Of a stretch of 64,000 nt of DNA, positions 48,495 to 59,898 are shown piece by piece. Source of the DNA: Ustulina deusta (taxonomy: Eukaryota; Ascomycota; Sordariomycetes; Xylariales; Xylariaceae). Within the stretch, counting starts at the first letter, position 1. The number at the start of each line of letters is the position of its first letter. Under the pieces are notes generated by a model. It did not search any database, was not told where the DNA came from, and was given only the letters and a program-made list of their open reading frames with translations. The translations under genes and the position numbers were made by a program. Location: contig JAJNNX010000012.1 of the NCBI GenBank assembly GCA_023159155.1, forward strand, positions 806,001 through 870,000, written 5' to 3'.

Positions 48495-49621
48495 TCATAA
48501 TGCAGGTTCGTCAAATGTAAGCCGCCGGCGGGCCAAGCCAAGGGGGGTCTTGGCTGTCGGTGTCTTGACCGAAGAAAAAGCCAGTGGTGTCTTCCATGGC
48601 TTCTGCGCCGGGCTGGGCGTGATATTGACGAAGTCGGAGAAATCAAAGGACTGTCCTGGTGTGGTGGGAAACAGGTTTCCGCCGCCTGGTGTGGTCATCA
48701 TTGACGACGGCAATGCCATATCTTTCCGTGGCGGCGGCGTGGACGGGGGGTCCATACGGGTTCTAGACGTAGACATGGCTGGGGAAGGCGAAGTGGCTAA
48801 ATACATCAACAAGTCTGCCCCCTCTTCCCCTATTTTTTCATTCGATGCGCCCTTTGCGTCTCTGCCTCGACGGACGTTGACATTGCGGCTGCGCATGGGT
48901 GGCGTCCGAGGAGGAGACGACTGGCCCACTTGGAAGGAATGTACGGGTAGAAGGTCATCCTCATCTGCGGAGGCAATAAAGGTGGGTGACGTAAGGTCCA
49001 CCGAAGGCCGGCGGGTGCCCTGAAAAAAGGAGACGTTTGGGCCATTTGAAGTGGTAAAATGTTGTCTCCGCGGCTTAATAGGCGAAGACTGTATCAGCTG
49101 GTGTTGTTTTCTCCAGGCGTGGTGGTGGGAGTTGAAAGACTTGTGGAGAGTGGGAGACGATCGGAATCGCTTAGTAGGGCTGGACATGGTCATATCAAAT
49201 GATGCTGTATATGTGCGTTTGCGATGTCCGGAGCTGCCGCTGCTCGAGGTGATTGCGTCGGAAAACAAAGGGGCTTTGAGTGGTGAGCTCATCAATGTTC
49301 TTGTCGGATAAGGGAGCTCTGATGTGCTCGAGGAGGAGTCGGACAGGACGTCGCCATCGCAAATGCGCCGGCGACGCTGTTCCTCGATCTTGGGCTCTAT
49401 TGTGTCGAGGGTCAGGTCCTCCCAGCCATGCTTCGCCTTGAATTGTGCCAGCGCCAAACGACCTTGCAGTCTACGTGCGATCTATTAAACCGAGACGAGT
49501 TGTGTTAGCCCTGCTCTTGTGTCTTGTCGAGGTTTTCGGTCACTCATACCTTGCTCACTTCCACTCGCTTGAGCACTTTGTCGGCGACAACATCTGGGTG
49601 TTTCTTCAAGGGCGACGCCAT
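48495..49621 (-). CDS. Whi5/Nrm1-family G1/S transcriptional repressor
   Basis: Whi5 and Nrm1 bind the SBF/MBF transcription factors and repress G1/S genes until phosphorylated by cyclin-dependent kinase. Two exons on the minus strand, 49621-49550 and 49481-48495, separated by a 68-nt intron (GTATGA; GCTAACA branch), give 352 residues. The Whi5-like motif spans the splice junction, about residues 16-45 (KVLKRVEVSK then IARRLQGRLALAQFKAKHGW). The rest is predicted disordered and rich in proline-directed sites. Full CDK-type sites S-P-x-K/R include SPLK, SPTK, SPIK and SPPR, and there are many more S/T-P. Near the C-terminus, FDFSDFVNITPSPAQKPW resembles the short motif by which such repressors bind G1/S factors. 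The family assignment rests on this short domain and overall composition. Regulation by CDK is inferred. Confidence 0.75.
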
Positions 49622-52600
49622 ATTCGATTGTTTGGATGGGAGTTTGCCCTGTCAAATCTTCTCTTTGCCGATGGCGGACACTCGAGTGGTTATTAGGAAC
49701 AAAAAAAAACTGCCGAGAGCTGGTATAGGACTGATTGGGTCGGTTTGAAGGTCCCGGCGCTTGCTGGTGTTAGCGAGGGGGCGGATTCGTTGGCTCGTGA
49801 ACCCTTTGGTTGGCTGATACTTTTGGTCTAGGACAAACGATGCACAACGAATCCCCTGCGGCGGAAAAGAGAGTGTGCAGAAAGAATGACAGAACAACAG
49901 GCAAGCTGTCGAGTTGGTTGCTTCGGAATCGACGCCGAGGGGGAGAAAGAGACTTTCTTAGGTGCAGTCCTAGATTCCTCAGTCACAATGGGACGGGAGA
50001 GTGAGCAGCTAGTCTAGCCAACAACAAGAGTGAAGTGCTGTGAGGGCTAGCACGCTAACCTTACCTGGGAGAGCTATTGGAACCGCTCATTCCTCTGACA
50101 ACCGGCCTATCCACCAATCGTCGTCATTAATTGACATTAACTGACCTTTTTAAGCCTGAGCTCAGCACCCTTAGAACCCACTATGTTTGCCAAGCAACGG
50201 CCGAAAAACCTGGGAATCGCTCTCATTAACCACTATAATTACCAATGGCCGCGCTATAACTTATAAGACATGGGATACCCTTTACCTCACTCCCAGGTAC
50301 ACATGCTAATTTATAGAACCCTATAGGGGAACATGGCCCGCCCCGGTTTCTACCCTTTAATGGAAGAGTGTCCTCATTGTGCATACCTTACCTACCTACT
50401 GTACCTCTCCCAGATGAACACTCGCCCCCCCATTGACCGTCTACGAGAGACCACACAGCCATATCAATCCTGCTAGGTGGTTCCGATAGTACCTATATCA
50501 AATCTGCAGTTTTGGCTTCCATTGAATCATTTGAAACTCATTAACTGTCAATGAAAAATATTGTTATGTGCAGGACCTGTCCTCGGCTTTTCTCCCCACC
50601 TCTCCCTTTTTCTGCGAAAGCGCTGCCAAAACCAACAAACATTTTCAAACTTGAAATGCTTTACTATGCAAGGGATAAAGAGAAAATAGACCGAAATCCG
50701 AGGGAAAAGGGGTGTTTGTTCTCCTTACAATGTTTATCTCCCTTTCTTACCTATATAATATATATATTATATCTGTGTACCTAGGTATATATAACCGTGT
50801 GCGCGTTTAACAACATCTAAGGTTTGTTTTTCGTCTAGGATTAGAGTCTATCTGGAAAGAACTGTTGTCTAAGATAGACATTCATGCCTGGTAGGGCTAC
50901 ATGTAGCCACGAGAAGACACCACCTAGTACCCGTGCCGACATCTTGTCTACTTCTGCGTAGGACAGTCGGGCGATTCAAACCCATGTTAGGAGACCTTAA
51001 GGCAACCACTGACCAACAGCTGTGCCCACTATTTTCTGCAAGCTCTTAACATTGCTGAAAGAGTATTAGGTTTGCCAAGCCATAGCTATTTGCTGTACAT
51101 GTACGTCGGGCGGTTCTGATTGCGATGGGAATCATAAACAGGAGATTAGCTGCTAGCTGGTTGGGTGTCAATGGTTAGGGAAACTGATGGGTAAGTATCT
51201 ATATCACGACAAGAACACCCCTTGTTTCAAGACAATATATCGTTAAACGTTCAATGCTAAGAATCGTCCAACTCAAATTAAAACTAGGCAAAGCAACCAT
51301 AAGTAGTAAATCTTTGCATTGTCGTTTCAATCTGCTGGACAAGTAGCACCGGCTTGGCCATAGGGCTAGTGCAACCTATCTTCATGCTGAGAAGCGAGCC
51401 TCATTGACGAATTGAGAGTACTCCACATAAATAAAGCACCTATCATGCAAATGCGGGTTTCTTTCTGTTCTTTCTATCTATCTTTTATTGTACCTAAGTA
51501 AAATACCTACTGTATATAAATGCTGCATGTTGCACATTATTAGTAATCAGCAAGGAATGCTATAAAGTGGACAACCACATCTCTACCTGTATCATATCAT
51601 ACTCATAGCACAACGTGTTTCGTTCCTTTCATCATCTTCCTAGATCTCGGACATCTCACAGTAATTCAATAATTCCCTTTGGTCAGTTGATGTACCTAGT
51701 GTACCTACCGGTCTTGCTTACCGTGGAACACGATTCTCCGCCATTCTGTCAGCGGATTAAAACTAATCGCTCATTCAAATATTCTATTGTTTGGTAGGGG
51801 AGTCTTCCTCCATTGTATTCTTCGCACCGCGTTACTGTAGATAGGGTTATTTTTGACCAACTGGAATAGAATATCTCATTCTCTATGTGTGAATAACATC
51901 AAACGATGTTCCTTCACACGGCTGGTAAATGCCTGCACTAAGAACACGTACTCCGTTTGCGAGCTCCGCTCAACGGTATGCTTTTTCCAACTTCGGTGCA
52001 TTTCTTTTGGGCACAATTAGCCTATCAGCCACTGATCAGTGGGTCCGATCAATTTCGCTCACAAGGCACAGTGGGTAGGAGGCTTGGTCTCGAGAAGACT
52101 CGAATAAAGATCTCGATCTAAGAAGCGGTTACAACATTCGATTTTCTGACAGCGCTGTTACATTGGAGAGATTACTTCAAGATACGATGGTGGTTAGACA
52201 TGCTATTTTAAACGACTCTGCTGGGATGACTAACGCAATCAGCGAAGATAACCCTGCTGCTTTGGGAAAAAACAGGCTATGATCTAACCTCCTCTTAATC
52301 ATCAGACTTTTTAAGTACAAGGTACATTACGTCGTGATTACGCCATGTTCCTGCAACTGGTTCTTACGAAATCCTGGAGATCCGGTTGCTTAAATCTGTG
52401 AACTAAATTCTTTGCTCTACGCACCGATAGGGTAGACTCGGCAGTTCACTCGACCATTGTTTCCTTTCTTTTCCGAGGTAGGTAGGTCATGATGTGTGGC
52501 TCTTAATCCGAACTGCTACCACCTTCCTGACGGGCTCTTCGTATTGCTCCACATTGCATCCATGGATGGTACTCAGTGGGCCGCAAAGATGTACCGTCTG

Positions 52601-54099
52601 CGGTCACAGGCATGGTACGGGTAGGTAGCCGACCTGGTCTATTCTAGGTACGCATACTTAGTGTAGTGGTGTGGAAGGATGCGTTTCAACCTCGACGGTC
52701 GGTACAGGTACCTAGGTAGTTTCTATGTTCGATTGTTTAATTGGCCTCTTCGGAGTGGCGTGTAGATCATTGTCATATCACTACTTATCTGTCAAATAGG
52801 AGCAGGCCTTGAAACTTGGTGCAACCCACCCAGTCTCGACACCTTGATACCAAATCTGGGTATTCAAGACGTCATCATCAACGCTCCCGAAGTTTTGATT
52901 CTTGGCACCATTGTTGTAGGTTCTTGACAGGCACCAATAAGCTCAGCTACATAAAGTATCGAGCTCCTTTACACATTAACATGCGGTACGCACGTGCTGT
53001 AAAACCATCCGTCTGTCATCACCGTGCTAGCTCGCGATATACTTACCGTGAGGCACTGGGAAAACATGGTACACTGTACCACACTGTACAACAATTCCAT
53101 ATGGCAGGAGGTACCGGTAGGTGCTATACATAGTACACATGCATATGGTGACAACTGCAAGCTGCGGCCATACCCATGTCATTACACGTATTCCAAGCTT
53201 ACACAGCACAACACCTGCTTTCGAGCGCACAGTTCAACTGATCGACAGCTCCACAATCCTGTCTCCCTATCCCATCCTCTCCACACCAAAGCCTAGTTGT
53301 CTATCCTGTTGCTGCTGTTGTTCTCAAGAGCTGCGGAGGTAGTCTTCTGTTGGCAACCATGGTCGGTCGGATCTGTGTTGGTTGTTGAGTTGAGCCGGCC
53401 TTTTTTGTCGTTCGCTACCTACCTAACACATCTTCACAATCATCTTCATTTTTGTCGGGGTTGTGGTAATCGTCTCTTCTTTGACCACGCTAGAATTAGA
53501 ACGTCGAACCTACGATATGTCCTTCCTATGTTAATGGTAATGAGCCGGTCGATAGATGGTCCCATTGTTGAACAGCTACCCGTTGCTGAATTGTAGTTCG
53601 CATACTACGCATCTTTTCCGAGCCAGTCCGGCCGTCTTGCTTCCTCAGTCATTCGTTTGCTCGTCCTCAACTTGGCGAGCTATTCCGGAAGCTTGGTCAG
53701 CCACCAGCCGCGTTCGAGGCACCTGGTCAAGCCACGCTATCGAGCCGCATCTCCCACCGATCTTGTGTGTGTTGTTATTGTTGTCGTGTTTGGGAGGCGA
53801 GGGGTCATTGTCGCTACCTAGGGACAATAGGTACAGAACCTTGTTTCCCCTGCGGTTCGACAACGTTTATACATTCCTCCACAACACGAACTCAAAAATA
53901 GCATCACTCTTGGTGCTCCCAATTCAAGCCTTTTGTTACCACACCTTTTGGGTTATCATTGGCTGGCATTCACTCCCCCTCTTCTGTTGTTTCTGTTTCT
54001 CGCCCTCGCATGGACGTTTGTTGATGTCATTGGCATCCCATTCACTTTCCATCCACCTCCCGCTTTGGCCAGCAAGATCACCATCGCAACCGGGCCATC
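49622..54099. other. 4.5-kb intergenic region between divergent genes
   Basis: It holds the promoter of the Whi5-like gene (49622-50400, GC-rich then TACCTA-rich) and the long leader of the metallopeptidase gene (about 53000-54099, pyrimidine-rich). Between them lies AT-rich DNA with a tRNA-like element at 50961-51027 and an AT-repeat at 50752-50772. The short frames around 53000-54000 have no motifs. Confidence 0.4.
50745..51027 (-). mobile_element. candidate tRNA-derived SINE or tRNA relic
   Basis: On the minus strand, 51027-50961 looks like a decayed tRNA. It starts GGGCACA and ends with the partly complementary ACTGTCC (five of seven pairs, one of them G-T). AGCTGTTGGTCAGTGG resembles a tRNA A box with two bases missing. 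GGTTTGAATCG, about 33 nt later, matches the B box at 9 of 11 positions. The T-stem does not pair well and no clear anticodon arm is visible, so it is not an intact tRNA. About 215 nt of unrelated sequence follow, up to an AT-repeat near 50752-50772, the layout of a SINE. No target-site duplication was identified and no second copy was seen in the window. Confidence 0.3.
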
Positions 54100-56656
54100 A
54101 TGGCACCTAAATTCAATTTGAGGCAGCTTCGAAGGCGTTCGCTCGCGAGTTTCCGAACCACTCGATCGACCGATACCTCAAGTAACGATGAACCGTCAAG
54201 TTCGAGTCAGGAGTTGTCTTCGGTAGGATCTATTACACCCCCCTCCCTCGCCGATGAGTCGGACCCTGCCCTCCACCCCCAAGTTCCCGCCACGACGAGA
54301 CCGCCGCCCGAGTCGAATAGCAACCGATTTAGTGTCGCGGAGAGTGTTGCGTCCGAACCTCGCTCAACTAAAGACGTCCAGGATCAACTGCAGTACCACC
54401 AGCCTCTGTCACAGTATGCGCCGCGAGTTAGCAATATTCGAGATAAATCTACCGTAGGTCACAGACTTTCCATTTCCATCCTGCTTCGTATCGTGTCATG
54501 CCCCGAGTTGCTCCATCTACCCTGCCTACACCTCGCGTTCCTTGTTTTGCCCCTTGACCATCAGATGCGATCGAGATCCACAGCATCTGCTTACAGTCAA
54601 ATAGGTTTATCAAAAGGTTTTGCTTGTGACTGGCGTCATTGGACAGGATCCTCATCCCCAGATCGATGGTACCCTACTTGTGTCCCGTCCCGACAAGGCC
54701 TTTCCACCCACCAGATGGCCAGTTTACGGCGCACGATTCAAGGCTCTCATTTACCTTTTCCCGGGACCGAATACAGTATGTTTCGAGTATCAGAAGCCCG
54801 GATCTCCAAACCCCCATCGTTCAAGCATCCTTCTTTATATGTTTGACCCCAAAAATGCCCCACCACTTCAACTCGCAATTTTGGTTGCTAAAGATTCTCC
54901 TTGCACTTTCGACTATGCCCCGACACGCATTCGAGGAGAGGAGAACAGTCTTGGAAAGGCAATTTGCAAATTTCGTACGGCTGCCTACCTATGGCAATCA
55001 TTTACCGCCGAACAAATGGAGAAGAATGGTCTAGGGCGACGCACATTTCGCTTCGATGAAGAATGGACAAATGGCACAAGCCACCCCCGTGATTTTTCCG
55101 AATCTGTGATGCGGTCTGAAGCCAGAGTACACATAATTCGAACGGATAAGACAGTCGCCGAGATTCGCGATCTCGAGAACGCCCAGCAGAACCCTGATAC
55201 TTCCAAGAAGAATCAGCTTGTCGACGTGGTCTCTGCCGCATTGAGGGACTATTTTCGGATGGCGCCCGGCCAAAAGCAATATGTCGCAACCCTTATCCTA
55301 GATTCGCACTGGGATACGAAGGAAAAAATGATTACGGACCACACGGCATTTGGAGGGCAAGTCGGCGACGACCTGCATCTAGCCATGTTCGGATCGCACT
55401 TCTTCCGCTATTATCCCTTAACGATTTCCGAGGTCGTCCAAGCCTTTAGGGATTGCTCACCAACCGACCTCAAGGTTTTCATCGACGAGGCGAATGTGGC
55501 TGGTACTGCATGGGAGGCCGCGGCCTATGGCATTGGCGCTCACCTTCACGAGGTGGGTCACTTGCTGGGGTCCCCTCGCCAAGAGAAGGGTGTCATGGCG
55601 AGGAATTTCGTCACGTTAAGCCGCGCCTTTATGATTAGAGAGGCCTATTCGACACGGACCAAGTCGAAAGGTGGGCCAGTCGATCCGAAGGATGAACCTA
55701 CCTGGCATAGACTAGATCTGCTGAGATACCGATTTCATCCCCTATTCCGAAATGCTAGGGACAAGCCTCCGCATCCAGACGGAACCGTTCACGGATGGGT
55801 TGTGGAGAAAGACAAGTTGCTCATCACGGCGAATTCGGGCTTATTGTGCACAGAGATCTTCGCGGAAGGCGACGAGTTCTGCAGCACTTGGCTCGAGTAT
55901 CCCCGCGACGGGCAGATGGTCAAACGCACTACCTTGATTGAGGCAGAGCTACGTGACCGTCTACCGGAAAGCAAGCGCCGCTCCAGAATGAAGATCATGG
56001 TCAGATCTATGGGTGGAAGAACCCTGGTGATCGACGATCTTCACCAGCTGTGTACCAAGTCATCCCTCAAGCTGACTTCTGGGCCGTTGGGCAAACTGGC
56101 GTACCGAAGCACCAAAGTTGGCTCCGCAGAATTGAAAGACAGCGAGCCCCAGGAGGTCGTCTTCAGCACCGCTGTGACTAGCATCAATCGTATTCTGACC
56201 AGTGTGACCGTCTACCACGGCACTGCGGTGGATGGACTCGAGTTCCATTATGATGACGGATCGAGCCAGCTCTTCGGCAAGCGAGGTGACAAAACAGGCA
56301 GCGACAGGTTCATCATGGGTCAGTCCCTACTCGGTCTTTCTTGTCATGTAGAGTGACCTAGCTAATTGGTGCAGATATCCGTCATGCCGAAGTAATAGTA
56401 GGCTTTGCCGTCCGAGCTGGATCTTGGATCGATGCCATCCAAATCATCACGAGCACTTCACGAAGATCGACCCTCTATGGTAACATGGGTGGCGGATCGT
56501 TGTAAGTTCTTACCTATGAAGCACGGTTCAGCTGTACCCGGCGCTAATACTCAACGAAGGCATACTCTGCTCGTGCCTCCTGGCTTCAAGATCTGCGGTG
56601 TGTCTGGGAGCTGTGCGGACTGGCTTGACAGCTTCTCCCTCCTTATCACACGATAG
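54100..56656 (+). CDS. putative zinc metallopeptidase (YIL108W-type) with jacalin-like C-terminal domain
   Basis: Four exons, 54100-54453, 54605-56318, 56375-56501 and 56560-56656, with introns of 151, 56 and 58 nt, give 763 residues. Residues 1-118 are a disordered Ser/Pro-rich start. The peptidase domain begins at VYQKVLLVTGVIGQDPHPQI and includes the zinc-binding HExxH as HLHEVGHLLGSP (His433, Glu434, His437), as in the putative metallopeptidase family of yeast YIL108W. The C-terminal quarter, ending VPPGFKICGVSGSC, matches the jacalin-like lectin fold in spacing and in its repeated aromatic-Gly strands (for example LEFHYDDGSSQLFG); this part is interrupted by the last two introns. No signal peptide is present, so the protein is probably cytoplasmic. 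The substrate is unknown in the family as far as I know. Confidence 0.88.
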
Positions 56657-57744
56657 AGGCCGTTTTAGGCGTAATTACGACAATAGAGTACACCAAGTTA
56701 CATACTCCTTACCTGGGGGAGAGGTAGATATTACGGGATGGGGAGGTATGCTGCTATTAGGGGACTGGGATGAGAGAGGAGAAATCATCCGTGTAAGAAC
56801 TACGAACAATTTCCGCTAGGTTCACGATTGGAATTAATCAAGGTCATGTTAGCGGGATACCCGAAATTGGGAGGACTGCATCTGGAGCATGAGCATCTCG
56901 GCGTTTCCAAAGGGTCTAGGTACTTGGCGGTAAAGTTGACTGGCTAGGAGCACTGTACATAGGAAGTGAGTCAACTAGACCACGCAACACACACACACAC
57001 ACATGGGGAGAGGGCATCCTCTTTCGACCAGTATATGACAAGCATTATGTGAGTGGCGGGTCTGCATGAGAGAGAAAGCATGATCAAATTCTCTGATATT
57101 GTAGGTAGGTATAGGTAGGTATGGTTAAGATGGACTTTTCACGTGTAAACAAATGACGTAAAAGTAGTTCGCCAGAACCATATCTGCCGTATTGACGATG
57201 TCAAATCGAGTGTCATGAACATGGTATACGGCTGGGCACTTCGTCGATGACGTGGTTCCAAGCATGGTGCCGTGGGAGGAGTGGGGATACATGGTGCTGG
57301 GGTCGAGCTCGGGCAAGGGAGGTATAGATAAGCGATAGGCGAAAAGGGAAGCCAACGCTTAACCTAAGGCGGCTAAGGTAGATGGACCTGCGTAACCACG
57401 AAAATGACTTCATCGAACGGGTGCAGAACCGGCCAGGAAGAGTCGACGCTGCGTGCCCAACAACTACCTTGCTTCCACGCACATATCTTGTCACATATCT
57501 TGTCACGTCGAGACCTTCTTGCATCGGGACCTGATCGTAGAGCGCACAGCCCTCGAGCTTTGCGAATACTTACTGTACCAATACGTCGATTGCGGTTCCC
57601 GCCAGGTTCGTCACGGCAAACCTTCCTACGGTCGACTACGACGAGACCACACGCCTTGTCCGGAGCATCACACCGTCACCGGTGCGCATACGCGAAGCGC
57701 TCGAGAGAATAAAGACAGAGAGGCGCATACAGCCAGCAGCGGCC
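56657..57744. promoter_or_regulatory. intergenic region upstream of phosphatidylserine synthase
   Basis: About 1.1 kb. It contains a CA microsatellite at 56986-57003, GTAGGTAGGTATAGGTAGGTA at 57103-57121 and a UASINO-like E-box at 57136-57145. The 400 bases before the ATG are GC-richer and hold short frames (57404-57803) that I regard as leader sequence. Confidence 0.4.
57136..57145 (+). promoter_or_regulatory. UASINO-like E-box upstream of phosphatidylserine synthase
   Basis: TTTTCACGTG fits the WYTTCAYRTG core of the yeast inositol-sensitive element bound by Ino2/Ino4 that drives CHO1. The final S position of the yeast consensus is not met (T follows). It lies 600 bases before the ATG at 57745. 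Function in this fungus is inferred. Confidence 0.35.
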
Positions 57745-58869
57745 ATGTCGAAACGAACCAGCGTGCCAAGCAGCAGCGGGGCGTCCAAGGCGGGCGGCAG
57801 TGAGTCCTGTGGGTTGAGCACGAGAAGCCGAGGGAGTGATGCTGCTAACAGATGGCCGCAGCCTACGATAAACAGAAGGACCTCCTCGGCTCCGCCACCG
57901 GCCACTTCTCGCTGCTGCGCGCCCTCCACATGGCGGACTACATCACCGAGTTGAACGGTATGCTCTCCTCGTCGTCGTCTTCCGATACCGCTTCGCGCCC
58001 GCGCATCGGCCGAGGTTCTCCTACTTGTCGTTGCTGCCGTCTTCCCTGTCATCAGGCATTTCCCTCTCGGGACCGAACTGTCCAGCCGACTGACTGACTG
58101 TCTGACTGACTGCCTTATTTCCCCAATAGGCGCCTGTGGCATCCTATCGGTATTTTCCTCGTTGCGGTACTGCCTCGGCGACCCCTCGGACAAGAGCAGC
58201 CTGTACCTCGCGCTCGCCTTCCTTCCCTTCGGCCTCTTCTTCGACTTCATGGACGGACGTGTTGCGCGGTGGCGCAAGAAGAGCAGCATGATGGGACAGG
58301 AGCTGGACTCGCTAGCCGATCTCGTATGTGTGCAGTATCCCCAAACCACTTGTGTCGTGTCTGCGAATGAACTATCATCATTCCTCCGAGACTATTTACA
58401 CCTATACTCAGTCATATATACATACATATACATCGCATATGTCACACTCGATGCATGGACGAAAAAACCGCTAACCAGAGACTTTTTGGTGGGCTGATAG
58501 ATATCTTTCGGTCTGGCCCCGGCCTGCGTAGCCTTCAGCATCGGCCTGCGCACGACTCTCGACCACGCATGTCTCGTGCTCTTCGTGCTCTGCGGCCTCA
58601 CGCGCCTCGCTCGCTTCAACGTCACGGCCGCCAACATCCCCAAGGACGCCACCGGCAAGGCGAGCTACTTCGAGGGCACGCCCATCCCCACGACCCTGGG
58701 CCTCGACGCCCTCATGGCCTGGTGGGTCTCGCAGGACCGCATCCTCGCCGACGTCCCCGGCGGCCTCTGGTTCGCCGGATCCGCCCTCGAGGTCCACCCC
58801 GTCGCGCTCCTGTTCGTCGTCCACGGCTGTCTCATGTGCAGCAAGAGTCTGCATGTGCCGAAGCCGTAG
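57745..58869 (+). CDS. CHO1: CDP-diacylglycerol--serine O-phosphatidyltransferase (phosphatidylserine synthase)
   Basis: The enzyme (EC 2.7.8.8) makes phosphatidylserine from CDP-diacylglycerol and serine in the endoplasmic reticulum, the first step of de novo phosphatidylethanolamine and phosphatidylcholine synthesis. Four exons, 57745-57799, 57862-57957, 58130-58323 and 58501-58869, give 237 residues, somewhat short but complete. The CDP-alcohol phosphotransferase signature D-G-x2-A-R-x8-G-x3-D-x3-D is perfect (D92 to D114, [20 protein letters not shown] followed by LAD). Other family stretches are [36 protein letters not shown] and [17 protein letters not shown]. Several hydrophobic helices surround the motif. 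The first intron ends in two candidate acceptors ten bases apart (57851 and 57861); only the second keeps the frame. An ATG at 57852 between them could start a shorter, in-frame form. Confidence 0.93.
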
Positions 58870-59898
58870 GCTGTCGTCGTCGTCTTCGTCGTAGAACGCG
58901 TCGCAATGCGAAGCGCCATGAGCCCGGGACTGGACAGAGAGGGAAAAAAGTCGGACCTTCGGAAGGGGGGGGGAATCGGAAACCTGGGGGTGCTTCTTCA
59001 AATTTGGTAGAAATTGGCACGAAACGGTCAGGTACTCTTAATTACTTACCTAGTACATGTTATGATACCAGGATCGGGCGCTCGTTGCTCGGTTTACGCC
59101 GTGCGTTGGTTGGTCTTTGGTCTTTTTTAGTCTTTGGGACACGAGATAATATCGTCATCGCCATCGGGAGGGAGTCCGCGAGTGAAAGGGGTTTTTTTTT
59201 TTTTTTGTGTTTAGTAGAGGACGCTTGCGCTTGCATTATGTATTATGTAGACGAATTCGCTTTACTATGCTACTACTCTACTCTACTCTACTCTATTGGT
59301 TTTGTAGGTCTTGTGATTGATTTTGATTACTCAGTCCTTCAGTAGTTCCCGTAAGCCAGCCTTTTTTTTTTTTTTTTTTTTTCCGAGAAGTATATGGAAG
59401 TTGGAGTTGGAGTCATTGTTATCGGGCTTCGTTTCCGGTATAATCGGCTGTTGTATGTATGCATGTATACCTCCTATTACATGGATACCTATTCGAGTAG
59501 GCCAGCTGCCTTATCTTATATTTGTATTATAACACGAATCTCGCCGTCCTATTTCCTTCCTTGCGCTAGTGCTGGTGCGTAGCACGAATGCTTTCAGAGT
59601 CCGAGCTGAGGGTTCAGAATACAAAGCTTGGAGCTCTGATTCTGAAAGAGAGAGCTGCAGTGTTGGTGAGCCTCGTCTTTCCTCCAAGTCTGTTCGTGGT
59701 TGTGTGATTTCCCTCTTTTGAATGGAATATCCGGACACAAATTTGATGTGCCTTGAGTACCCATGCCCAGGTTTTGTCTTAGCCGCCGGGCTGGGCTGCT
59801 GGAGATGTTAGTACTCATGGAATTATGTATATATGTGGGTGGACGAATGGAAATAGATCGATGCTTATTCTCTAGCAGAAAACCGGATATTCCAGCCT
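58870..59898. other. 1-kb intergenic region with homopolymers, convergent 3' ends
   Basis: T-runs of 15 (59192-59206) and 21 (59362-59382) and a CTACT pentamer repeat (59271-59296) are visible. No gene is recognisable. It should hold the 3' untranslated regions of the phosphatidylserine synthase and UCH genes. Confidence 0.6.

Noticed and set aside
50961..51027. Functional tRNA gene
   Set aside because: The A box lacks two bases, the T-stem is unpaired and no anticodon arm is evident; it is kept only as a SINE or relic candidate.
53556..54110. 184-codon frame before the metallopeptidase
   Set aside because: Its hydrophobic composition comes from the pyrimidine-rich leader. It overlaps the real ATG in another frame and has no motif.
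57404..57803. Overlapping plus-strand frames upstream of phosphatidylserine synthase
   Set aside because: They show no motifs and overlap the start of the real gene; they are better explained as leader and promoter sequence.
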